A program made the translations under genes and the position numbers. Under the pieces are notes generated by a model. That model was not told the origin of the DNA, searched no databases, and saw only the letters and a program-made list of their open reading frames with translations. DNA of 17,477 nt from JAYZDB01 sp036338025 (GTDB lineage Bacteria; Planctomycetota; UBA1135; UBA2386), in the NCBI GenBank assembly GCA_036338025.1, contig JAYZDB010000266.1:1-17477 (forward strand), read 5' to 3'. Positions 6,600-14,710 of the stretch are shown here, piece after piece. Positions within the stretch are counted from its first letter, which is position 1, and the number at the start of each line of letters is the position of its first letter.

Positions 6600-8024
6600 T
6601 CAGGCCAGGATCTGCCCGACCACCCTGCCGGCCACATCCGTCAACCGAAAGTCCCGGCCGCTATAGCGGAAGGTGAGGGCTTCGTGGTTCAGTCCGAGCA
6701 GGTGCAGGATCGTCGCGTGCAGATCGTTGACGTGCACCCGGTCGACGACGGCCCGATGTCCGATTTCATCGGTCTCGCCGTAGGAAACCCCGCCCTTGAT
6801 CCCGCCGCCCGCCATCCAGGTGGTGAAGGCATGCGGGTTGTGATCACGGCCTGGTTTCTTGCCCTTCTGGGCGATCGGCAGCCGGCCGAATTCACCACCC
6901 CAGATCACCAGGGTGTTCTCAAGCAGGCCGCGTTGGTGGAGATCGGCGAGCAGACCGGCGACTGGCTGGTCCGTCTCGCGGGCGAAGCCGGTGTGGTTGC
7001 CGTGGATGTCGGCGTGACCGTCCCATGACAGTTGGTTGGCCATCCCACCGGAGTAGATCTGCACCATCCGCACGCCACGCTCGACCATCCTGCGTGCTGT
7101 CATGCACTGGGCGGCGAAGTGCGAGCAGTGTTTCTGGTCCAGGCCGTAGAGCTGCTTGATGTGCGCTGGTTCGGATTCGATGTCAAAGGCCTCCGGAGCG
7201 GAGGTCTGCATCCGGTAGGCGAGTTCGTAGCTGTCGATCCGTGCCGCCAGATCGCGGACGTTAGGGTGCTCTCGGTGGTGCCGCTGGTTCAGCCTGGCCA
7301 ACAGATCCAATTGGCGTCGCTGCTGTGAGTCGGACAGGCTGGTTGGCCGCCGAAGGTTGGGGATCGCGTCGCCCGTGGGGCGGAGCCAGGTGCCTTGGTA
7401 GACACTGGGAAGGAACCCCGAACCCCAGTTGGAGGCGTGGCCCTTCGGCAGACCACGACCCTTGGGGTCCGACATCACCACGAATGCCGGCAGGTCGCGG
7501 CTCATCGATCCGAGGCCGTAGGTAACCCAGGAGCCGACGCAAGGAAAGCCCATCCGCGGCAGACCGCAGTTCATCATGAACAGTGCGGGGCTGTGGTTGT
7601 TGGACTCGGTCCATCCCGAATGGATGAACGCCATCTGGTCGACGTGTTTGGCGAGGTGGGGAAACAGGCTCGATACCCACTTGCCGCACTGGCCGTGTTG
7701 TTTGAACGGGAATGGCGACTTCATCAGCGGACCGACCGCTTGCGAAAAGAAACCGGTGAACTTGTCGAAACCCGGCAACTCCTGGCCGTCGCGCTTCGCC
7801 AACTCCGGTTTGTAGTCAAAGGTATCGACGTGGCTCGGGCCGCCGTTGGCGAAGATCCAGATGACCGCGCGCGCCTTTGCGGAATGGTGTGGGAGACGCG
7901 GCGACAGCGGGTCTCCTCCACTGCGGGGCAGCAGCAAGCCGTCGGCTCGCAGCAGGTCGTGCAGGGCCAGCATGCCGAATCCGGATCCCGCACTCTGGAA
8001 CAGATCTCTGCGGCTAATGGACAT
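6600..8024 (-). CDS. DUF1501 family exported protein with Tat signal
   Basis: A 474-residue member of the DUF1501 family, common in planctomycetes and related to the alkaline phosphatase/sulfatase fold. It starts with a twin-arginine signal, SRRDLFQ (4-10), followed by a hydrophobic stretch, so it should be exported folded. Typical family motifs are ANGGPSHVDTFDYKP (59-73), WDGHADIHGNH (334-344), WGGEFGRLP (375-383), GRDHNPHAFTTWMAGGG (392-408) and the C-terminal LTDVAGRVV (461-469). The Asp/His/Glu-rich motifs resemble metal ligands of the sulfatase superfamily, but the catalytic function of DUF1501 is not established. The start is ATG 8024, which places the Tat motif at the N-terminus; a longer in-frame option at 8156 runs back into the DUF1549 gene. 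The start overlaps the end of that gene by 11 nt and has no Shine-Dalgarno, which implies translational coupling. The two families typically occur as such a pair. Confidence 0.93.
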   Translation of the reverse strand: MSISRRDLFQSAGSGFGMLALHDLLRADGLLLPRSGGDPLSPRLPHHSAKARAVIWIFANGGPSHVDTFDYKPELAKRDGQELPGFDKFTGFFSQAVGPLMKSPFPFKQHGQCGKWVSSLFPHLAKHVDQMAFIHSGWTESNNHSPALFMMNCGLPRMGFPCVGSWVTYGLGSMSRDLPAFVVMSDPKGRGLPKGHASNWGSGFLPSVYQGTWLRPTGDAIPNLRRPTSLSDSQQRRQLDLLARLNQRHHREHPNVRDLAARIDSYELAYRMQTSAPEAFDIESEPAHIKQLYGLDQKHCSHFAAQCMTARRMVERGVRMVQIYSGGMANQLSWDGHADIHGNHTGFARETDQPVAGLLADLHQRGLLENTLVIWGGEFGRLPIAQKGKKPGRDHNPHAFTTWMAGGGIKGGVSYGETDEIGHRAVVDRVHVNDLHATILHLLGLNHEALTFRYSGRDFRLTDVAGRVVGQILA

Positions 8025-10773
8025 AGGCAAACTCGTTGAGGCCGAACAGTACCTGGCAGAAGTCCACCAGTGCGAGGGAGTGAGCGCCACCTTGGCCGGC
8101 CTCCTGGTAGCTGTTGGCCTGGGAGGCGAGGAATTTTTTGCCGGCACGATGTTCATCAGCGCTCGGCGAGCGGCCGAGCGCGCGACGGTAGGCCGTAGTG
8201 ATCGGATCAGAGGCCTTGCCGACCAGTTTGGCGAAAGCGGTGGCGTAACGACGCACGTGCGCGCTGTTCATCAGCAGCAGGGCTTGCGGAGCAACCGTGG
8301 TAGTGGTGCGTTGACCCTGGCTGGTGAGTGGTTCCGGCAGGTCGAATGTCACCATCATCGGGATCAACTTGCTGCGTTTGATCATGAAGTAGATGCTGCG
8401 CCGGTTGTTGGCTTCGTCGAGGGTGCCGGCACCGAACATCCGCGGATCGAGAACTCCAGCGACCTGCAGCAGCGCATCGCGCAGCGATTCGCCCTCGAGG
8501 CGGCGGGGCCGATAGCGGCCGAACCACTTGTCGATGTTGGTGAGGTCGGCGCGACTGCCCGACTGGTCGCCCTGGCGATAGCTGGCGCTGGTCATGATCA
8601 GGCGATGGATGGGTTTGAGTCGCCAGCCACCGCGGATCAACTCACCGGCTAGCCAGTCGAGCAGATCCGGATGGCTGGGGCGCGCGCCCTGGTTGCCGAA
8701 ATCGTTGGGTGTCGCGACGATGCCGGTGCCGAAGTGATGGTGCCAGACCCGGTTGACGATGACTCGGGCCAGCAGGGCACCGGCGCCGTCCTCGACGTCA
8801 GTCAACCAGCGTGCGACGGCAGCCCGGCGATGCGAGGTGCGGGCCTTGGCTGGGGGCGGTACTTGCCAGCGTTTGATCGCAGCGGTGTTGCGGACCAGTA
8901 CCCGCAGGAAGCCAGGCTTCACGACCGGTCCCTTCATGTTGGTGTCGCCCCGCTTCAGGAAGTGGACCGACTCGTAGAAGTGCGGGAAGCCGCGGCCATC
9001 GGCGTGGTGTTTGATTGGCTTGTGCCCTTCCGAGCAGATCATCACCTTGCTGGAGCTGGTGGCTGGCGGAGCGTGCTCCTGGATTCTCTTGTTGCGTTGC
9101 AACCAGCCCGCATCGCGGTGGCGGAACCAGGTCAACAAGGTCTTGGTGTCGGCCCCGGATCGAGACGTGGCCGGTACTGCAAGCGCGGCCAGGACCGCCG
9201 GTGGCGGGCCCTCGAGTTGTAGCGGGACGGGGGATGGGTGTCCGGTGATGGAGAACCGCGGCCGACCGATGTTGTGACCGGTGTTGCACTGGAACTCGAG
9301 TTCGACGGTCAGTCTGGTACCACCGGCAAAGCCGACGGGTTTCGCAAACTCAAACACCGCCGCATGTGGCTTGCCGAATTGGGGGTCGACGGCCCAGCCG
9401 GATTTGCGGTTGGCATCGATGACCGCGGCGACCGGTAGACTGCGCTGGGAAAACGTCGCCTTGGCGCTGGTCAACGGCACATTGATGGTTGTGCCCTGAC
9501 CGTTCCTCGGTGCGGCAGTGATGGAGAGATTGGTCAGGCAGAAGTTACCGTTGACGGCGCGACCGGGGCCGCGACGTGGCATCGACGCATCGGGTAGGGC
9601 TTCGACGCGAAGCGCCGTAAGCAATCCTGCGTCGGTCTCGAGTTCTACCTTGTAGGTGTCAAAGCGCGGGTTCTTGCCGGTCACCAGGATGGAGTTGTCA
9701 TCTTGGGTCTTGGCACTGGCCCCGCCGGTGGATTGGAAACGGCTGGGTGATATGGACTGCCAACCCGGCGCGCGGTGGACTTGCGCAGCGGCACCCGAAG
9801 TGAGGAATTCGGCCAGGCGCTTGGGTAGTTGCTGGCGTTCGTACAAAGCCAGGTCCGCGGTGCGGAGCGCGTGGTCCTTGTCCCATTCCACCCGGGCCTG
9901 ACGGTCCGACGCAGGATCCATCTGGATGTTGACCTCGCTGCGGATCGTAGTGCTGAAGGTCGCCAGCAGTTGGTAGTAGTCACTTGCTGGGATCGGATCG
10001 TACTTGTGGTCGTGACATCGGGCGCAGCCGATCGACAGGCCGAGCATGCTGGCGCCGATGGTCGCGACCATGTCGTCGAGTTCGTCGTAGCGGGCGCGTT
10101 CGAATTCCTTCTCGGTCAGCTGGGTTGGAAACACCCCAGCTCCAAGGAACCCGGTCGCCAGCCTGGCGAGAGGCTCCTCGGGCGCCAGTTCGTCACCGGC
10201 GATCTGCCAGCGTACGAACTCGTCGAAGGGCAGGTCGCGGTTGAGTGCCCGGATCACGAAGTCCCGGTAGTGGTAGGCGTGCGGCCGGTTGTAGTCCTGT
10301 TCGAATCCATGGCTCTCCGCGAACCGTGCGACGTCGAGCCAATGCCGGGCCCAGCGTTCGCCATACTGCGGACTGGCCAAGAAGGCGTCGATCGCGGCTG
10401 TCCACGCAGCCGGACTCTGGTCGTGCCCGAACCGATGGGAGTCATCGGCGTTCGGTGGCAGGCCGGTCAGGCCGAACGAGGCTCGGCGGAAGAGGCTCTG
10501 CGGTGTCCCCGCCGAACTCGGGCTCACGCCGTTGCGTTCCTGGGCCGCGCGGATGAAGCGGTCGATCGGATTCCTGACCCAACTGGCGTCGCGGGGTTGT
10601 GGTGGGGTGATCTTGCGCAGTGGACCGAAGGCCCAGAACTGTCGGTCCTCCTGGGATACCCGGCTGCCTTGTTCGCGGGTCTTCTGGGCACCACCGGCTT
10701 GCTCGTCCTGGCCTGAAATGGGTGCGTTGCACAGCGCCAGGCAGGTGGCGCAACCGCTGAGGATCAGGCGCAT
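8014..10773 (-). CDS. DUF1549/DUF1553 planctomycete exported protein (PSD1-type, no N-terminal cytochrome domain)
   Basis: A 919-residue protein with a short N-terminal hydrophobic segment (about 2-20), probably exported. DUF1549 spans about 68-275, with NPIDRFI (68-74), GLTGLPP (101-107), SPQYGERWARHWLDVAR (134-150), QIAGDEL (190-196) and CARCHDHKYDP (250-260). The middle, about 365-515, is beta-rich and resembles a carbohydrate-binding or discoidin-like insert (RPRFSITG at 504-511). DUF1553 spans about 642-905, with ARVIVNRVWHHHFG (669-682), TPNDFGNQG (688-696), PSHPDLLDWLAGE (699-711) and MTSASYRQ (727-734). Many homologues carry an N-terminal planctomycete cytochrome c domain, which is missing here; the CxxCH at 250-254 is part of DUF1549 itself. 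The function of the family is unknown. A GGAAGG Shine-Dalgarno sits 7 nt upstream of the ATG. It lies 108 bp downstream of the CotH gene and overlaps the DUF1501 start by 11 nt. Confidence 0.93.
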   Translation of the reverse strand: MRLILSGCATCLALCNAPISGQDEQAGGAQKTREQGSRVSQEDRQFWAFGPLRKITPPQPRDASWVRNPIDRFIRAAQERNGVSPSSAGTPQSLFRRASFGLTGLPPNADDSHRFGHDQSPAAWTAAIDAFLASPQYGERWARHWLDVARFAESHGFEQDYNRPHAYHYRDFVIRALNRDLPFDEFVRWQIAGDELAPEEPLARLATGFLGAGVFPTQLTEKEFERARYDELDDMVATIGASMLGLSIGCARCHDHKYDPIPASDYYQLLATFSTTIRSEVNIQMDPASDRQARVEWDKDHALRTADLALYERQQLPKRLAEFLTSGAAAQVHRAPGWQSISPSRFQSTGGASAKTQDDNSILVTGKNPRFDTYKVELETDAGLLTALRVEALPDASMPRRGPGRAVNGNFCLTNLSITAAPRNGQGTTINVPLTSAKATFSQRSLPVAAVIDANRKSGWAVDPQFGKPHAAVFEFAKPVGFAGGTRLTVELEFQCNTGHNIGRPRFSITGHPSPVPLQLEGPPPAVLAALAVPATSRSGADTKTLLTWFRHRDAGWLQRNKRIQEHAPPATSSSKVMICSEGHKPIKHHADGRGFPHFYESVHFLKRGDTNMKGPVVKPGFLRVLVRNTAAIKRWQVPPPAKARTSHRRAAVARWLTDVEDGAGALLARVIVNRVWHHHFGTGIVATPNDFGNQGARPSHPDLLDWLAGELIRGGWRLKPIHRLIMTSASYRQGDQSGSRADLTNIDKWFGRYRPRRLEGESLRDALLQVAGVLDPRMFGAGTLDEANNRRSIYFMIKRSKLIPMMVTFDLPEPLTSQGQRTTTTVAPQALLLMNSAHVRRYATAFAKLVGKASDPITTAYRRALGRSPSADEHRAGKKFLASQANSYQEAGQGGAHSLALVDFCQVLFGLNEFAYVH

Positions 10774-10780
10774 TGTCCCA

Positions 10781-10786
10781 CCTTCC
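10781..10786 (-). promoter_or_regulatory. Shine-Dalgarno GGAAGG for the DUF1549 gene
   Basis: Read on the - strand, GGAAGG precedes the ATG at 10773 by 7 nt. It supports this start, which gives a short hydrophobic leader. No in-frame ATG or GTG is visible in the nearby upstream sequence. Confidence 0.6.
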
Positions 10787-10881
10787 GGCAGGCACCCTGG
10801 CCTGTCAATGCTTCGACGCCTGAGCCACCGTGGGTGCTGCCCGGGCTGCCTTGCATTTCGGTGTGAGGAGTCATGAGCGGG

Positions 10882-13608
10882 TCAGAAGGTCGTTCGTAGT
10901 GGTGGGCTGACCAGGAACCTGTTCGTGCCCCCGTCGAAGGCGACCACCATGCTGTCGAGGGTCAGGCCCTTCGGCAGTGTGCCGGGCGGGGCGAGGAAGC
11001 GGTAGTTGCCACTGGCATCGGCGAGCACGCGGAACGGGTGGGTTTCGAGTGGCAGGCTGGCGGCCCACAGCGCGTCGGAACCCAGCCCGAGCAATGGCCC
11101 GCCGCCGAGTGGGTGGTTGGTCTGGGTCGAGATGAGGTGGAACAGCTGGGAGAGTGCTGGGGCGCCGCTCACCTGGATCGCCAGGTCACCCCGCCCACTG
11201 GTCTTCATCGTGTAGGTGAAACCTCCTCGGCTGGTGACTTGCCGTCGGCCGTCGTAGATCTGGATCGGGCTGGTCGTCGTCAATACGCCTTCGTACGGGC
11301 CGACCACCAGCAGACCCTGGCCGCCGCGAGGCCCCGTTGATCGGGCTCGGAACGCCCGAGGTGAGGCGGCGAGGTAGATTGCCTCACCGGAGGGAATGAC
11401 GGTGCCGGGTTCGAAGGTGAACTGCACACCGCCCTGCACTTGCCAGCCAGAGATATCCATCGCCAAGGTGTTGCAGTTGACGATTTCGAGGTAGGCCTGC
11501 TCGGCCTGGCCGGACTTCGGGTTTGCGATCACGCTGCCGAGGATCAACGGCAGGCCGGACGGTTGCGAGGACGGGATGATGCCGGTGGCGGATGAGCTGT
11601 GGGTGGTGAACAGATGCTTGCGTCGCGGTACCAGGTACAGATTCTCGACCCGGGCAAGGCCCTTGGCGAAGTCGATGCTGCGGTCCCCGTATGCCGGTAC
11701 GCCCCAGCGCGTCTTGTCGCGTGCCACGTCGCGATCCATCAGCAGCTTGAGGACATCGATGCGTTGCTCGAACAACAGTTGGGTCCGGGTCAGGCCGGGA
11801 GCCTGCAGGATGGAGTCCATCAAGGTCCTGAGCCGACGCAGGAACATCTCGCGAATGCGCGGGACGCTGTGACAGGCGTTGATCAGGCGGTTCCACTGCC
11901 CGCCGGGGTTGCTGCGGGATTGGTCACCGTAGAGCGGGTGGCTGGCGGGATCGACGTCAGCCCACATGATGTCGTTGAGTACTCCGTACTGGGTGAAGTA
12001 GTTGCGTCCGAAGGTCAGGTCCTTGTCCCAGGGCAGGAAGCGCCATTCGCCGTCGCCCTCGGTGTCCCGGTACAGGTAGTGGTTCTTGTGCACGTGGTCC
12101 TGGTCGTGGATCAGAACGGTGGCGGCGATGTAGCTCAAGACCGCTGGCAGGTCGACGTTGTCGAACAAGAAGCGCTCACGTGCCGCCCCTTGCAGGGCGA
12201 CGCCGCTGACTAGTGCGCTCAGGTCACTGTTGCCTTCCCACTTGCGGGTCTTCTTCTCGACGCCGGCGTTGGAGGACACCAGGGTGTTGAACATCTTGTA
12301 GAGCGCCCCGCGCGGGTCCAGTCCTTCGCGCTCGATCAAGCGCTTGTCGGTCTGTTCGATGAACACCGCGACGCTGTGGAACTGCCCGTTGAGTTGCATG
12401 CGGACGGGCTCTGCATGACAGCCGGCAACGCCGGCGTTGTCGTAGGTCTCGTAGCTCAGGACCTGGCGGACGAAGCTCTTGTCACTCCACGTCGAGTTGA
12501 CGTTGAACTCCTCGACGGGATCGACCTTGCCGTCGTACTCGAAGTGGTAGCCGGTGTTGAAGTCGAACTTGTAGTTGGCCTTGGCCCAGCCGTTCGAGCT
12601 ACCACCGCGGCGCCGGACGTAGACGTTCTCGTAGAACTTGCCGCGGTAGAACACCGAGCAGCGGGTTCCCCAGCCTTTTGCGGCTGCTGGGTTGCTGACC
12701 CACCAGTAGAGGATCGGCAGGGTTGAGGTGGTCGATGGATTTTGGACCCGGGTCCCGAAGTACTGCGGCGAGTTCGGTGTGCTTCGAAACAAGGGTGCGC
12801 GGGCGTTGCCGACCGAGTGGGTCGCATGAACCCGCCAGCGGACCTGTCGGCCGGGCGGGATGCCACTGGGGATCACACCGGTCCAGACGTCGTCACCGGC
12901 TGTGCGGTCGCCGCCCTGGCCGTCGTCCCGCATGGCGAGGGTCCTCTCCAGGCCGTAGCTGGGCCGGTAGAACAACTCGACCTTCGACACGGACACGCTG
13001 GCATCACGGATCAGGTCGGCGGTGACCGTGATCGGGGTGGTGGTGGTCGGCTCAGCCGGTGCATGCCGCACATTGCCGATGATCGGCTTGCTGGGGCCGT
13101 TGGCAGCGCGCGCCGTCGATTGTGGGAAGTACGCGGGTCGGGTGCCTGCGATGCCGTACGAGACATCGGGGAACTGCTGTGGGTAGGCCGGGGCATATTC
13201 CGACGCGATGCCCAGGTTGGGGTCGACCAGGGCCAGGTACTCGCCGCCCGAGGACAGCCGGAAATTCGTATGCAGTGCTCCAGCTCGGACCTTCTGGTCC
13301 TTGTTTGAGGCGAAGACCAGCAGGTGACTGCCCGGTGCCAGCCTGGTTGGCGTGGGGAACTGCCACTTGGTCAACTTGGTCTGCTTGTCGGTGAGGAACC
13401 AGCCGCCGAGGTCGATGGTGGTCTTGCCAGTGTTCTCGATCTCGATCCAGTCAGCCGAGTCGCCTTCCTGGTCCTTGAGCGTCAGGTTGTTTACTGCCAT
13501 GAACTCCGAGATCCTCACGGGTGATCCCTGGGCTGCGAGCGGACTCGCGAGCAGGCCCGCGAGCAGGCAACTCGCGACCGGTATGGAGAACGGCGTAGGG
13601 CTGAGCAT
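10882..13608 (-). CDS. CotH kinase family protein with two lamin-tail domains, exported
   Basis: A 908-residue exported protein. A signal peptide with a hydrophobic core at about 8-25 likely ends at LAA/Q (24-27). The first lamin-tail domain is about 30-150 (RISEFMAVN at 32-40, DWIEIENTG at 53-61, LGGWFLTD at 67-74). A beta-rich linker at about 175-285 looks Ig-like. The CotH kinase domain is about 298-625, with YENVYVRRRGGSS (326-338), KFDFN (347-351), EEFNVNSTWSDKSFVR (366-381), KNHYLYRD (508-515) and the metal-binding LPWDKDLTFG (525-534). A second lamin-tail domain is about 688-800 (YLEIVNCN, then DISGWQVQGG), followed by a C-terminal module to 908. CotH proteins are secretory-pathway protein kinases; B. 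subtilis CotH phosphorylates spore-coat proteins with ATP. Lamin-tail domains often mark surface or adhesive proteins. The start is ATG 13608, with TAGAGT 9 nt upstream and no Shine-Dalgarno. It is the first gene of the - strand exported block. Substrate unknown. Confidence 0.92.
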   Translation of the reverse strand: MLSPTPFSIPVASCLLAGLLASPLAAQGSPVRISEFMAVNNLTLKDQEGDSADWIEIENTGKTTIDLGGWFLTDKQTKLTKWQFPTPTRLAPGSHLLVFASNKDQKVRAGALHTNFRLSSGGEYLALVDPNLGIASEYAPAYPQQFPDVSYGIAGTRPAYFPQSTARAANGPSKPIIGNVRHAPAEPTTTTPITVTADLIRDASVSVSKVELFYRPSYGLERTLAMRDDGQGGDRTAGDDVWTGVIPSGIPPGRQVRWRVHATHSVGNARAPLFRSTPNSPQYFGTRVQNPSTTSTLPILYWWVSNPAAAKGWGTRCSVFYRGKFYENVYVRRRGGSSNGWAKANYKFDFNTGYHFEYDGKVDPVEEFNVNSTWSDKSFVRQVLSYETYDNAGVAGCHAEPVRMQLNGQFHSVAVFIEQTDKRLIEREGLDPRGALYKMFNTLVSSNAGVEKKTRKWEGNSDLSALVSGVALQGAARERFLFDNVDLPAVLSYIAATVLIHDQDHVHKNHYLYRDTEGDGEWRFLPWDKDLTFGRNYFTQYGVLNDIMWADVDPASHPLYGDQSRSNPGGQWNRLINACHSVPRIREMFLRRLRTLMDSILQAPGLTRTQLLFEQRIDVLKLLMDRDVARDKTRWGVPAYGDRSIDFAKGLARVENLYLVPRRKHLFTTHSSSATGIIPSSQPSGLPLILGSVIANPKSGQAEQAYLEIVNCNTLAMDISGWQVQGGVQFTFEPGTVIPSGEAIYLAASPRAFRARSTGPRGGQGLLVVGPYEGVLTTTSPIQIYDGRRQVTSRGGFTYTMKTSGRGDLAIQVSGAPALSQLFHLISTQTNHPLGGGPLLGLGSDALWAASLPLETHPFRVLADASGNYRFLAPPGTLPKGLTLDSMVVAFDGGTNRFLVSPPLRTTF

Positions 13609-13617
13609 GGACCCGGT

Positions 13618-13623
13618 ACTCTA
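13618..13623 (-). promoter_or_regulatory. Possible -10 element (TAGAGT) for the CotH gene
   Basis: On the - strand TAGAGT (4 of 6 bases of TATAAT) ends 9 nt before the CotH ATG, so the leader would be only a few nucleotides or absent. It lies in the 82-bp divergent intergenic region shared with the + strand gene at 13691. No clear -35 is visible. Confidence 0.3.
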
Positions 13624-13677
13624 CGAGACTGGCGTGGTCCTACCAATCCCACCCTGGCCTCTGCGCCATTCCTTTGC

Positions 13678-13683
13678 GATACT
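13678..13683 (+). promoter_or_regulatory. Possible -10 element (GATACT), leaderless start at 13691
   Basis: GATACT (4 of 6 consensus bases) ends exactly 7 nt before the ATG at 13691, so transcription would start at or next to the start codon. The spacing is the same as at the YheT-like gene. A weak TGGCCT at 13655-13660 would be the -35 at 17 nt. Inferred from pattern only. Confidence 0.35.
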
Positions 13684-13690
13684 ACGGGTC

Positions 13691-14710
13691 ATGGCGAAAC
13701 GGCGGCGGAAACGGATCCGATATTACGCCGGCGGCGCTGTGCTGTTGTGCCTGCTGTTCTACCTGGGGGACCCGACCGGGCTGTTCCAGCCCGGTGGCAT
13801 GGTGACTGTGGGGGGTGCGGCGGACTCCGAGCGTGCTGCCAGCGTGGACCGACGCGGACAGCAAACCGACCCTGATTCGGTCGAAGAGGTACGGCTGGCG
13901 AGTGGCCCCCCGGACGATGAGACGGCCCGCAGGTCCGGCGCGGTGGTGCGGACCAGTGCAGATGGTGTGCCCGTGAATCGCCTGGCTACCAGCACCGCTG
14001 GCGAACGGCAGGAGTCCGAGACCGGTACGTTGAGCTTGGTGACGCGTCTCGACGCAGCGCTCGGGATGATCGAGGAGCTTGAGCGCGCCCTGCGATCCGA
14101 AGACCTGGCAGAGCTTGCGCGCCTGCAGGACGGTCTCCGCCAGCAGCCTCTCAACATGCCGCCGGAACTCGAGACCCGTTGGCAGAGCCTGCAGGGTCGG
14201 GTCGAGTCTGCGCTGGCCTGCGCACCGCGTTTGCGCGAGCTGGTTCGACGCGGTCAGGTGTTGGCTGCGCGGGCGATCCTCGCCCCGCTGCGGAATGCCA
14301 AGACTCCGGCGTGGATGCGGGCAGATCTCGATCGGGCGACCCAGGGCATCGGTTGGCCGGCGCTCGGACGTAGCTACCAGGTCGAGGCAAGCAGTGCGGT
14401 GGCGGGTGGTGCCTTCGACAAGCACCGGCAGGTTCGCTGTTGGCAAAACGGTCGGATCCTGCAGGGCCGGGTGTGGATCAACAAGGGTCGCCAGTTGACC
14501 GTGCGGGTCTCGGGGGCTGCCGGCTACACCTACCCGATCTTCGACCTCGGCGATGTGGAACCCGTCGCAGCGACGCCCGACGAGGCCCTGCGGCAGGGGC
14601 TGGCGGCGGTCGAGAAGGCGGATGTCGACAACCTGCTCCTGTGGTGCTGCTACCTGCACGAAGTGGGTGCAGAGTCAGCGTCGTTGCGCCTGCGCAAGTT
14701 GCTCAAGTAG
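13691..14710 (+). CDS. Unrecognised membrane-anchored protein
   Basis: A 339-residue protein I do not recognise. The N-terminus is strongly basic (AKRRRKRIR, 2-10) and is followed by one hydrophobic segment (about 11-25), which fits a type II anchor with the rest outside the cytoplasm. Residues 40-112 are polar, acidic and probably disordered. Residues 115-215 are alpha-helical with heptad-like leucines and may form a coiled coil or helical bundle. About 228-285 is a small beta-rich part (RSYQVEASS, then RVWINKGRQLTVRVSG). The last 45 residues are again helical. The start at ATG 13691 is supported by the basic-then-hydrophobic N-terminus; an in-frame extension back to 13352 runs antisense through the CotH gene and was rejected. 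It is divergent from CotH and overlaps the convergent NhaC-type gene by 8 nt. A scaffold or envelope role is only a guess. Confidence 0.78.
   Translation: MAKRRRKRIRYYAGGAVLLCLLFYLGDPTGLFQPGGMVTVGGAADSERAASVDRRGQQTDPDSVEEVRLASGPPDDETARRSGAVVRTSADGVPVNRLATSTAGERQESETGTLSLVTRLDAALGMIEELERALRSEDLAELARLQDGLRQQPLNMPPELETRWQSLQGRVESALACAPRLRELVRRGQVLAARAILAPLRNAKTPAWMRADLDRATQGIGWPALGRSYQVEASSAVAGGAFDKHRQVRCWQNGRILQGRVWINKGRQLTVRVSGAAGYTYPIFDLGDVEPVAATPDEALRQGLAAVEKADVDNLLLWCCYLHEVGAESASLRLRKLLK

Noticed and set aside
9829..10716. A 295-codon open frame on the + strand opposite the DUF1549 gene
   Set aside because: It is a mirror of a well-supported gene and has no recognisable motif.
10750..10773. 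Lipobox-like LSGC at residues 5-8 of the DUF1549 protein
   Set aside because: The cysteine is at position 8, with too short a hydrophobic region before it for a normal lipoprotein signal.
13352..13690. In-frame upstream extension of the + strand gene at 13691
   Set aside because: It would run antisense through the start of the CotH gene and bury the basic-plus-hydrophobic N-terminus in the middle of the protein.
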